This document shows positions 7,273-14,394 of a DNA stretch of 19,632 nt, one piece after another (within the stretch, counting starts at the first letter, position 1; each line of letters opens with the position of its first letter). The notes under the pieces were generated by a model, which did no database searches, was not told the DNA's origin, and saw only the letters and a program-made list of their open reading frames with translations. Source of the DNA: Lachnospiraceae bacterium (GTDB taxonomy: Bacteria; Bacillota; Clostridia; Lachnospirales; Lachnospiraceae); contig JAEDCX010000047.1 in assembly GCA_016293925.1 (NCBI GenBank), positions 1-19,632 of the forward strand. Reading direction: 5' to 3'. Position numbers and translations under genes: made by a program.

Positions 7273-8163
7273 ATGATGGGTATTCTTGGAACCAAAAAAA
7301 ACGGAATTGATTTGTTGGATCAGGAGACGGTGGAAGAGAAACTCGGCGTGTTTCAATCCATGTTACAGGAATTGCCGAGTAAATCCCTGCAGCTTGCTAT
7401 CAAAGTTCTGATTGCAATCCTGCTGCTGGTGGTGGGCATTCAGATCATTAAGCTGATTCGCAAACTGGTGAAAAAAGCATTGACCAGAGGTCATGCGGAT
7501 GTGGGCGTTGTGCAGTTTCTGGATTCTGCCGTAAAGACAATTCTGTATGTTTTGCTGTTTTTCATGATTCTGAACAATTTTGGCATACAGACCACCAGTA
7601 TTGTGGCTGTTCTGGCCTCCGCAGGTGTTGCAGTGGGACTTGCGCTGCAGGGAAGCTTAAGTAACCTGGCAGGCGGCGTGCTGATTCTCCTGCTGAAGCC
7701 CTTCCGGGTGGGAGATTATATCATTGAGGATAGTCATAAGAACGAGGGAACCGTAACGGAAGTCTCCCTGTTCTATACGAAACTCCAGACCATTGACAAT
7801 AAGATTGTGGTACTTCCCAACGGAACACTGGCCAATACCAGCCTGACCAATGTGACTGCATCCGGAAAACGGAGAGTGGATCTTCTGTTCGGAATTGCAT
7901 ACGGAGCCGATATTGATCATGCCAAAGAAGTGCTCCTGGACATTATGAACCGGGCGGAGCATGTTATGGATGAGGAGCCGAAACAGGTATTTGTGGACAA
8001 ACTGGATGCCAGTGAGGTGACAATCGGTGTCAGGTGCTATGTACCGACACAATTCTACTGGGATGTGCGGTGGTATATTACCGAGCAGGTCAAAAAAAGG
8101 TTTGATGAGGAGAGAATCGAGATTCCGTTCAATCAGCTGGATGTGCATGTACGGGAGAAATAG
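7273..8163 (+). CDS. mscS: Small-conductance mechanosensitive channel, MscS family
   Basis: MscS channels are heptamers in the cell membrane that open under tension and release solutes on osmotic downshock. This 296-aa protein, about E. coli MscS size, has TM1 at about 41-60, TM2 at about 88-104 and the pore helix TM3 at about 107-141 with the small-residue pattern ASAGVAVGLALQGSLSN. It then has KPFRVGD (142-148) at the start of the cytosolic beta domain and VLPNGTL (180-186), both family hallmarks. It follows the branching-enzyme homologue by 25 bases and is the last gene before the terminator at 8176. A second in-frame ATG directly follows the first; either could be used, with AGGCGGA upstream. 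Confidence 0.95.
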   Translation: MMGILGTKKNGIDLLDQETVEEKLGVFQSMLQELPSKSLQLAIKVLIAILLLVVGIQIIKLIRKLVKKALTRGHADVGVVQFLDSAVKTILYVLLFFMILNNFGIQTTSIVAVLASAGVAVGLALQGSLSNLAGGVLILLLKPFRVGDYIIEDSHKNEGTVTEVSLFYTKLQTIDNKIVVLPNGTLANTSLTNVTASGKRRVDLLFGIAYGADIDHAKEVLLDIMNRAEHVMDEEPKQVFVDKLDASEVTIGVRCYVPTQFYWDVRWYITEQVKKRFDEERIEIPFNQLDVHVREK

Positions 8164-8175
8164 AGGAGTGATCGG

Positions 8176-8204
8176 TGCGGGCTTTGTATTGAGCCCGCAT
8201 TTTT
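8176..8204 (+). terminator. Rho-independent terminator after mscS
   Basis: A perfect 8-bp stem, TGCGGGCT / AGCCCGCA, with an 8-nt loop is followed by five Ts. It closes the unit that starts at 3382. It sits just past the 3' end of the convergent tRNA gene. Confidence 0.92.
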
Positions 8205-8216
8205 GGACATAAAAAA

Positions 8217-8289
<73 letters not shown>

Positions 8290-8309
8290 AGTTATATAAA
8301 CCAAGAGTT

Positions 8310-8338
8310 ATTATATCCGCTTCCGTGACTTTTGGCAA
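8310..8338 (-). promoter_or_regulatory. Sigma-A promoter for tRNA-Thr
   Basis: On the minus strand: TTGCCA (8338-8333), 17-bp spacer, perfect TATAAT (8315-8310). Predicted start is near 8303, about 14 bases before the mature tRNA 5' end. The promoter lies just beyond the stop codon of the upstream permease gene. Part of its spacer (8319-8327) is the exact inverted copy of the tRNA's 5' end. Confidence 0.88.
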
Positions 8339-8341
8339 GCA

Positions 8342-9124
8342 TTATTTCTGTTTATTCATGATCTTTTCCAAACGATTCAGTAAAAAGTAGAGAATCAGGG
8401 CAATCAGGCACAGGATCATGATGCTCATGATCAGTATATCCAGCCGGAATACCTGGGAGGAATAGATGATCAGATATCCCAGTCCCCGCCTGGAAGCAAG
8501 AAATTCACCGATGATAACGCCTACCAGGCACAGCCCGATATTGACCTTCAGATTGCTGAGGATGATCGGAATGCTTCCGGGCAGGATTACTTTGCGAAGA
8601 CAACACAACCGATTGCCGCCCAGTGTCAGAATCAGCTTCGTCCCCTTCACATCGCACTCCCGGAATCCTGAATACAGCTGGATGATGGAACCGAAGATGG
8701 CAACGCTGATCCCGGCGATAATGATTGTTCTGGTTCCGGTGCCGAGCCACACAATCAGCAGTGGTGCCAGAGCTGATTTGGGCAGGGAATTCATGGCGAC
8801 CAGGTAGGGCTCCAGTACTTTGGAAGCATTCGGAAACAACCAGAGCAGAATTGCGACGCCGAGACTGAGGGCAATGGTCAGGATGAAACTGATCATGATC
8901 TCATAGAGTGTGACTCCGGTGTGCACCAGAATGTTGCCGTTCATGTTCACTCTTGGAAGATATTGCAGGATCCGGCTTGGTGAACTGAAGAAAAAAGGAT
9001 CAATCAAATGAAATCGGGACAGGAATTCCCAGGATGCCAGGAATACCACCAGGATCAGGATCCGTATGGTAATAATGATTATCTTTTGTCTGCGAAGGGA
9101 TCGTAGATATTTTTCACGTTTCAT
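8342..9124 (-). CDS. ABC importer permease, SsuC/TauC/ThiX type
   Basis: This is the membrane subunit of an importer of the nitrate/sulfonate/taurine/thiamine-precursor class. The 260-aa protein has a basic N-terminus, a first membrane helix at about 15-34 and about five further helices. MNSLPKSALAPLLIVWLGTG (111-130) and the EAA-type cytoplasmic loop LGGNRLCCLRKVILPGSIP (168-186), which contacts the ATPase, are typical, as is RRGLGYLI (212-219). It overlaps the ATPase gene by 11 bases (9114-9124), so the two are translationally coupled. The substrate cannot be told: there is no binding-protein gene in the window. The annotated class is secure, the ligand is not. Confidence 0.9.
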   Translation of the reverse strand: MKREKYLRSLRRQKIIIITIRILILVVFLASWEFLSRFHLIDPFFFSSPSRILQYLPRVNMNGNILVHTGVTLYEIMISFILTIALSLGVAILLWLFPNASKVLEPYLVAMNSLPKSALAPLLIVWLGTGTRTIIIAGISVAIFGSIIQLYSGFRECDVKGTKLILTLGGNRLCCLRKVILPGSIPIILSNLKVNIGLCLVGVIIGEFLASRRGLGYLIIYSSQVFRLDILIMSIMILCLIALILYFLLNRLEKIMNKQK

Positions 9125-9881
9125 AGAGTGCCTCCCAGAGGGAATGGAAATAGGATTGGAATTCCGGCGCCTCCCGTGAGGAAAAACGGTGTTCGGAATC
9201 CCTGGTGAGACGGATGAGGAATTCTTTCCGCAGAGTGGCGGGCCGTTTGGTCAACACGATGACCCGGTCCGACAGACTGATGGCTTCTGCCAGATCGTGG
9301 GTTACCAGAATGGTTGTTTTCCCTTCGGAACGAATCTTGCTACAGATATCATCCGATACGGTCAGTCTTGTCTGATAATCCAGCGAAGAAAAAGGCTCAT
9401 CCAGCAATAATAATTCCGGCCGAAGTACAAGGGTCCGGATCAATGCCGCCCGCTGACGCATCCCGCCGGACAGTTCTGTCGGGCGTCTGTCAGCAAAGGG
9501 CATCAGACCGTACTCTTCGAGAAGACTGCGGGTATAGGTCAGATTCTCTTCCGTCAATGCGTGATTGATCTCAAGTCCGAGAATACAGTTACGGTACACG
9601 CTTCGGAACGGAAACAACGCGTCGTTCTGAAGCATATACCCGATCGGCCGGATCGGGTGAGACGCATACAGCTCCTCAGAATATTCGATGCTGCCGGAAT
9701 CCGGCTGAATCAGTCCGGCGATCATGGACAGCAGGGTGGATTTGCCGCATCCGCTGGGACCGATGACAGAGATAAATTCCCCCTTGTTCACATGGAAAGA
9801 CAGATTCTCTATGGCATTCGTACACTCATCAGGACTCTGATAAGAATAGGAAATCTGTTTGAACTCAATTAGTGGTTTCAT
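9114..9881 (-). CDS. ABC importer ATPase, SsuB/TauB type
   Basis: This is the cytoplasmic ATP-hydrolysing subunit partnering the permease that follows it. The 255-aa protein has all nucleotide-binding motifs: Walker A GPSGCGKST (41-49), Q-loop Q85, signature LSGGMRQR (137-144), Walker B LLLLDEP (157-163) and the H-loop H195 in VTHDLAEA. Sequence and order match ATPases of the sulfonate/taurine/nitrate group. AAGG lies about nine bases before the ATG. I could not pick out a convincing promoter in the 165-base region shared with the divergent argH gene. No substrate-binding protein or riboswitch motif is visible upstream. Confidence 0.94.
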   Translation of the reverse strand: MKPLIEFKQISYSYQSPDECTNAIENLSFHVNKGEFISVIGPSGCGKSTLLSMIAGLIQPDSGSIEYSEELYASHPIRPIGYMLQNDALFPFRSVYRNCILGLEINHALTEENLTYTRSLLEEYGLMPFADRRPTELSGGMRQRAALIRTLVLRPELLLLDEPFSSLDYQTRLTVSDDICSKIRSEGKTTILVTHDLAEAISLSDRVIVLTKRPATLRKEFLIRLTRDSEHRFSSREAPEFQSYFHSLWEALYET

Positions 9882-9946
9882 TTTTACAAGCCTTTCTGGA
9901 TATACAATATACTATGATGGACACGGTGAAAGGTGTCGGATGCATA

Positions 9947-9967
9947 CGGAATAAATCTTGTATTCCG
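9947..9967. promoter_or_regulatory. Inverted repeat over the argH -35 element
   Basis: CGGAATA (9947-9953) and TATTCCG (9961-9967) form a perfect 7-7-7 dyad that covers most of the argH -35 hexamer (9958-9963). The position suits a repressor operator. It lies between divergent transcription units, so it could also affect the ABC transporter genes. It does not clearly match the ArgR box pattern I know. Confidence 0.45.
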
Positions 9968-9986
9968 AATCAGAATATGCTAATAT
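9958..9986 (+). promoter_or_regulatory. Sigma-A promoter for argH
   Basis: TTGTAT (9958-9963), 17-bp spacer, TAATAT (9981-9986). Predicted start is near 9993, giving a leader of about 55 bases. The leader holds a 6-bp hairpin, ATCCCC (10004-10009) with GGGGAT (10017-10022), ending 11 bases before the Shine-Dalgarno. Confidence 0.7.
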
Positions 9987-10046
9987 AAAATGTATATTTA
10001 ATTATCCCCTGTAGGTGGGGATGGATGATTGACGGAGGAAAGACCA

Positions 10047-11435
10047 ATGGCTCAATTATGGGGCGGAAGATTTACGAAACAGACAGATGATATGGTCTAT
10101 GCATTCAATGCATCCATATCTTTTGATAAACGATTCCTGGAACAGGATATTACCGGTAGTATCGCACATGTTGTGATGCTGGAGAAACAGGGTGTGATCA
10201 CGTTACAGGAGAAGGATGACATTGTAAAGGGGCTCACCGCCATCCGGGAGGATGTTCAGTCCGGCAGGCTGGAGATTACAAGTGAGTATGAAGATATTCA
10301 CAGCTTCCTGGAGGCCAATCTGATTCAACGGATCGGAGACGCCGGCAAGAAGATGCACACCGGTCGAAGCCGGAATGATCAGGTTGCTCTGGACATGAGA
10401 CTGTATGTACGGGAAGAACTGCTTGCGGTGGATGGCTGTCTGAAGCAGCTGTTGACGGAGATCCTGCGGATCCAGAAGGAGAATCTGGATACCTATATGC
10501 CGGGATTTACCCATCTGCAGAAGGCACAGCCGATTACACTGGCACATCATTTCGGCGCGTATTTTGAGATGTTCAAGCGGGACCGGTTACGGTTAAAGGA
10601 TATCTACCACAGGGTGAACTACTGTCCGCTGGGGGCAGGTGCCCTTGCGGGGACAACCTATCCGCTGGACAGATATTATACGGCAAGCCTGCTTGGTTTC
10701 GAGGGACCGACGCTGAACAGCATTGACAGTGTATCCGACAGAGATTATGTGATTGAATTCCTAAGTGCTCTGTCCATGATTATGATGCATCTGAGCCGAT
10801 TCAGTGAAGAGATAATCATCTGGAATTCCAATGAATACCGTTTCGTGGAGATTGATGATGCCTATTCCACGGGGAGCAGTATCATGCCCCAGAAGAAGAA
10901 TCCCGACATTGCAGAATTGGTGCGCGGGAAAACCGGACGCGTATACGGAGCATTGATTGGCATGCTTACGACAATGAAAGCGCTACCTCTTGCATACAAC
11001 AAAGATATGCAGGAGGATAAAGAAGGAACCTTCGATGCCATTGATACCGTCAAAGATTGTATTGTACTTTTTACGGGAATGATCGCAACCATGAAGTTCC
11101 GCCCGGAGAATATGGCACGGAGCGCAATGCGGGGCTTTACCAATGCAACGGATGCTGCCGATTATCTGGTGAAGAAGGGGGTACCGTTCCGGGATGCACA
11201 CGGTATCATCGGCAGACTGGTGCTCACCTGTATTGAGAAAGAAAAGGCCATCGAGGAATTAACCCTTGCGGAGCTCAAGGAATTAAGTCCTGTGTTCGAG
11301 GCAGATGTATATGATGAGATCTCCCTGAAAACCTGTGTAGGGAAGCGGCTTACGGTGGGAGCACCGGGACGTGCCGCCATGGAGGATGTCATAAAACAGA
11401 ATGAAGCATATCTTAGTGTTGACTGGCAGCAATAA
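10047..11435 (+). CDS. argH: Argininosuccinate lyase
   Basis: This enzyme splits argininosuccinate into arginine and fumarate, the last step of arginine synthesis, as a cytoplasmic tetramer. The 462-aa protein begins MAQLWGGRF, the classic ArgH opening, and has HTGRSRNDQ (104-112), the THLQKAQP histidine region (155-162) and the fumarase/aspartase-superfamily signature GSSIMPQKKNPD (276-287) with the catalytic serine loop. The frame is open upstream to a TTG at 10029, but I place the start at the ATG because GGAGG (10034-10038) lies eight bases before it and the family begins here. No argG lies beside it in the window. The promoter of asd sits inside its last codons. Confidence 0.97.
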   Translation: MAQLWGGRFTKQTDDMVYAFNASISFDKRFLEQDITGSIAHVVMLEKQGVITLQEKDDIVKGLTAIREDVQSGRLEITSEYEDIHSFLEANLIQRIGDAGKKMHTGRSRNDQVALDMRLYVREELLAVDGCLKQLLTEILRIQKENLDTYMPGFTHLQKAQPITLAHHFGAYFEMFKRDRLRLKDIYHRVNYCPLGAGALAGTTYPLDRYYTASLLGFEGPTLNSIDSVSDRDYVIEFLSALSMIMMHLSRFSEEIIIWNSNEYRFVEIDDAYSTGSSIMPQKKNPDIAELVRGKTGRVYGALIGMLTTMKALPLAYNKDMQEDKEGTFDAIDTVKDCIVLFTGMIATMKFRPENMARSAMRGFTNATDAADYLVKKGVPFRDAHGIIGRLVLTCIEKEKAIEELTLAELKELSPVFEADVYDEISLKTCVGKRLTVGAPGRAAMEDVIKQNEAYLSVDWQQ

Positions 11436-11447
11436 AACGGATACAAT
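11419..11447 (+). promoter_or_regulatory. Sigma-A promoter for the asd operon
   Basis: TTGACT (11419-11424) inside the last codons of argH, 17-bp spacer, TACAAT (11442-11447). Both hexamers match the consensus at five of six positions. Predicted start is near 11454, so the leader before asd is about 80 bases. Confidence 0.85.
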
Positions 11448-11460
11448 GACAAAAATGTCT

Positions 11461-11504
11461 CCATACGCCGGAGGTTTGTGACCTGTAGCGACCGATGGGT
11501 ATGG
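11461..11504 (+). promoter_or_regulatory. Structured 5' leader of asd
   Basis: A 44-base segment directly after the predicted start can fold with an outer stem CCATA/TATGG, an inner CGC/GCG pair block and AGGT/ACCT around the loop TTGTG. An unpaired ACCGATGGG lies on the 3' side. It is too short for a lysine riboswitch and has no run of Ts, so it is not a plain attenuator. It might be a small regulatory leader or just a stabilising hairpin. Confidence 0.4.
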
Positions 11505-11535
11505 TGAGTGAAAAAAGATGAGGAGATAAGGAAAC

Positions 11536-12621
11536 ATGAGTGAAAAATTACGTGTAGGTATTCTTGGTGGAACAGGTATGGTAGGACAGAGATTTATCTC
11601 TCTGCTGGAGAATCATCCCTGGTTTGAGGTGACAACAATTGCGGCAAGTCCCAGATCTGCCGGCAAGACCTATGAGGAGGCAGTGGGCGACCGCTGGAAA
11701 ATGACAACACCTATGCCGGAAGCGGTTAAGAAAATTGTTGTTATGAATGTCAATGAAGTGGAAGAGGTTGCAAGTAAGGTTGATTTTGTTTTTTCTGCAG
11801 TGGATATGAGCAAGGACGAGATCAAGGCAATCGAGGAAGCGTATGCGAAAACAGAAACTCCTGTTGTCAGCAACAACAGTGCCCATAGATGGACTCCGGA
11901 TGTTCCGATGATTATTCCGGAGATCAATGATGATCATGTGGAGGTTATCGCTTCCCAGAAGAAGAGACTCGGAACAACAAGAGGATTTATTGCAGTAAAA
12001 CCGAACTGCTCTATCCAGAGCTATACACCGGTTCTGACAGCCTGGAAGGAATTTGAACCCTATGAAGTGGTTGCAACAACTTATCAGGCAATCTCCGGTG
12101 CCGGCAAAACCTTCAAGGATTGGCCGGAGATGATCGAAAATGTGATTCCCTACATCGGCGGTGAGGAAGAGAAGAGTGAGAAGGAGCCCTTACGTATCTG
12201 GGGTAAGGTTGAGGACGGCGTAATCGTTCCTGCAACAGAGCCGAAGATCACATGTCAGTGTATCCGGATTCCTGTTCTGAACGGTCATACAGCGGCTGTA
12301 TTCGTGAAGTTCCGCAAAAAGGCAACCAAAGAGCAGTTGATCGAGAAGCTGCTTGCATTCAAGGGAGCTCCGCAGGAATTGAATCTTCCCAGCGCTCCGA
12401 AGCAGTTTATCCAGTATATGCAGGAGGACAACAGACCTCAGGTTACTCTGGATGTGGATTATGAGAACGGTATGGGTATCAGCATCGGTCGGATCCGTGA
12501 AGATTCCATTTATGACTGGAAGTTTGTCGGTCTGTCCCATAACACGGTAAGAGGTGCTGCCGGTGGAGCAGTTCTGTGTGCAGAACTTCTGAAAGCCAAA
12601 GGATATATTACTGCGAAATAG
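11536..12621 (+). CDS. asd: Aspartate-semialdehyde dehydrogenase, archaeal/fungal-type
   Basis: This enzyme makes aspartate semialdehyde from aspartyl phosphate with NADPH, feeding lysine/diaminopimelate, threonine, methionine and isoleucine synthesis. The 361-aa protein has the NADP loop GGTGMVGQ (11-18), the catalytic cysteine C158 in KPNCSIQ and the catalytic histidine H251 in VLNGHTAAVF. Overall sequence and length resemble the archaeal/fungal-type branch rather than the E. coli type. It heads a run of five close genes. Its promoter overlaps the end of argH, and a folded leader lies between. AGGAGATAAGGA precedes the ATG. Confidence 0.96.
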   Translation: MSEKLRVGILGGTGMVGQRFISLLENHPWFEVTTIAASPRSAGKTYEEAVGDRWKMTTPMPEAVKKIVVMNVNEVEEVASKVDFVFSAVDMSKDEIKAIEEAYAKTETPVVSNNSAHRWTPDVPMIIPEINDDHVEVIASQKKRLGTTRGFIAVKPNCSIQSYTPVLTAWKEFEPYEVVATTYQAISGAGKTFKDWPEMIENVIPYIGGEEEKSEKEPLRIWGKVEDGVIVPATEPKITCQCIRIPVLNGHTAAVFVKFRKKATKEQLIEKLLAFKGAPQELNLPSAPKQFIQYMQEDNRPQVTLDVDYENGMGISIGRIREDSIYDWKFVGLSHNTVRGAAGGAVLCAELLKAKGYITAK

Positions 12622-12659
12622 TGCTTTAACACGATGAAGTAAGGAAGGGAGGCGAGAAA

Positions 12660-14384
12660 ATGGACGAGATACAGTATCAGTTTGATTTGTTGAAAGCGAA
12701 AAATCAGAAACTGGAATCTGACGCAAAGATGTATCAGGCACTTGTTGCGACGTCCACAAACGCCTTCCTTTATTATTCTTTTGAACATGACAAGCTGGAG
12801 ACCATGGGCTCCTGGCATCATTTCTTTGACTTTGACGTGCATGACAGGAAGGAGTTCGAACTGATTTCCGATGCGGTTTGTGAGCAATACCGGGGAGAAT
12901 TGCGGGATGTACTCTATCTGGAGAAACAGCAGGAGGAGTATGCTTCCTGCGACGTTGCGCTGGATGGCAGAAAGATGTGGGTGGAGTGTGAAGTGACGGT
13001 ATCCTATCTGGAGTCGGGGAAACCCTCGGATAAGATCATTCGCTTCCGGGATATCACGAAGTTCAAACAGCAGAATGATGAACTGGCCTATCTGGCCTAT
13101 TATGACAGTCTGACGGGACTGTACAACCGGAATTACTTCGTACAGGTGCTGTCGGAATGGCTGCAGCGGGCGAAGGAGGATCATTCGGTTGTGGCGGTGA
13201 TGTTTGTGGATATTGATGATTTCCGCAAGATCAACGACGGTATGGGTCTGATTGTGGGAGATGAACTGGTGCAGGTATTCGGGCAATTTCTGGGAGAACT
13301 GCGGCAGGACAAAGTGATTATTTCCCACTTCAACAGCGATATTTACTGCATTGCCATCTATGATCCGTATGGCTCCAGAACCGTGGAGGCAATCGATAAG
13401 AAGATCCGGACCAGGCTGGAGAGTCCCTTGCGGCTGACCAATAAAATGGATATCCCGATTACGGTCAGCATTGGAGTGGCGGAATATCCGGAAGCGGCCA
13501 AGACTGCCCTGGAATTGATTAATTGTGCCGAGATCGTTATGTTCAAGGCCAAATCAAAAGGAAAAAATACCATTCAGTATTTTGATGCACCGATTCTGAA
13601 TGAGTTCCTCAAGAATATTGAGATTGAGAATAATCTGAAAGAAGCATTGTTCGAGCAGCAGTTTACATTGAACTATCAGCCACAGTACGATACGAAAACC
13701 GGCAAATTGCGTGGCGTAGAGGCACTGATTCGCTGGAAAAACAGAGACGGCAACATGGTGAGTCCCGGAGAATTCATTCCGGTGGCAGAGCGGAACGGTT
13801 CCATTGTCCCGATCGGGAAGTGGGTGATTGAAGAGGCAATCCGTTCTCTGTCAACCATGCGGCGCAAATTCCAGATTGATTTCATTATGAGCATTAATAT
13901 TTCTGCGATCCAGTATAAGCGGGCAGAATTTGTGGAAGATCTGATTGCAATCATCAACCGGTATAATATTGATCCTGCGGATGTGGAACTGGAGATCACG
14001 GAAAGTGTATTTATTGACGATTTCAAGGATATCATGGGGAAGATGTATGCGCTGCGGGATTACGGCTTTAAGGTTTCACTGGATGATTTCGGAACCGGAT
14101 TCTCTTCCTTGTCCTATCTGAAGGGACTTCCCATCGATACCCTGAAGATCGATAAGAGCTTTATCGATACGGTGATCTATGATGAATCCACCAGAATCAT
14201 TACAGAATCCATCATACAGATGGTGAAGAAACTCGGCTTTGAAACGATTGCGGAAGGGGTTGAGAAGCCGGAGCAATTCGAATATCTGAAGAAAATCGAA
14301 TGTGATAACATACAGGGCTTTTTGCTGGGGAAACCGATGAATCAGCAGGCTCTGGAGGAACTTTTGTCCAAACTGGTAAGATAG
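12660..14384 (+). CDS. PAS-like/degenerate GGDEF/EAL protein, probable cyclic-di-GMP phosphodiesterase
   Basis: The 574-aa protein has a short helix (about 5-25), a PAS-like sensor region (about 25-135), a GGDEF domain (about 145-308) and an EAL domain (about 320-574). It has no membrane segment. The GGDEF site reads NSDIY (225-229) instead of GGDEF, so cyclase activity is unlikely; such domains often bind GTP or serve as regulators. The EAL domain keeps the catalytic set: EAL (354-356), N413 in SINIS, E445 in EITES, DD at 475-476, K496 in LKIDKSF, E532 in AEGVE and Q552 in QGFLLGKP. It should cleave c-di-GMP to pGpG. It lies 38 bases after asd and 10 before the ATPase gene, so it is probably cotranscribed. 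Confidence 0.93.
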   Translation: MDEIQYQFDLLKAKNQKLESDAKMYQALVATSTNAFLYYSFEHDKLETMGSWHHFFDFDVHDRKEFELISDAVCEQYRGELRDVLYLEKQQEEYASCDVALDGRKMWVECEVTVSYLESGKPSDKIIRFRDITKFKQQNDELAYLAYYDSLTGLYNRNYFVQVLSEWLQRAKEDHSVVAVMFVDIDDFRKINDGMGLIVGDELVQVFGQFLGELRQDKVIISHFNSDIYCIAIYDPYGSRTVEAIDKKIRTRLESPLRLTNKMDIPITVSIGVAEYPEAAKTALELINCAEIVMFKAKSKGKNTIQYFDAPILNEFLKNIEIENNLKEALFEQQFTLNYQPQYDTKTGKLRGVEALIRWKNRDGNMVSPGEFIPVAERNGSIVPIGKWVIEEAIRSLSTMRRKFQIDFIMSINISAIQYKRAEFVEDLIAIINRYNIDPADVELEITESVFIDDFKDIMGKMYALRDYGFKVSLDDFGTGFSSLSYLKGLPIDTLKIDKSFIDTVIYDESTRIITESIIQMVKKLGFETIAEGVEKPEQFEYLKKIECDNIQGFLLGKPMNQQALEELLSKLVR

Positions 14385-14394
14385 GGGAGAATGC

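Noticed and set aside
5526..7295. A 589-codon open frame on the minus strand opposite the branching-enzyme homologue
   Set aside because: It lacks a ribosome site and family motifs and mirrors the codon pattern of the + strand gene, whose alignable GlgB landmarks show that it is the real one.
9114..9124. A frameshift at the ATPase-permease junction
   Set aside because: Both proteins are complete at their ends; the 11-base overlap is ordinary translational coupling.
10029..10046. An earlier TTG start for argH adding six residues
   Set aside because: The Shine-Dalgarno GGAGG would lie inside the added codons, and the family begins at MAQLWGGRF.
9882..10046. A TPP or other known riboswitch upstream of the ABC transporter or argH
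   Set aside because: No conserved riboswitch core such as the TPP CTGAGA box was seen on either strand; only short dyads are present.
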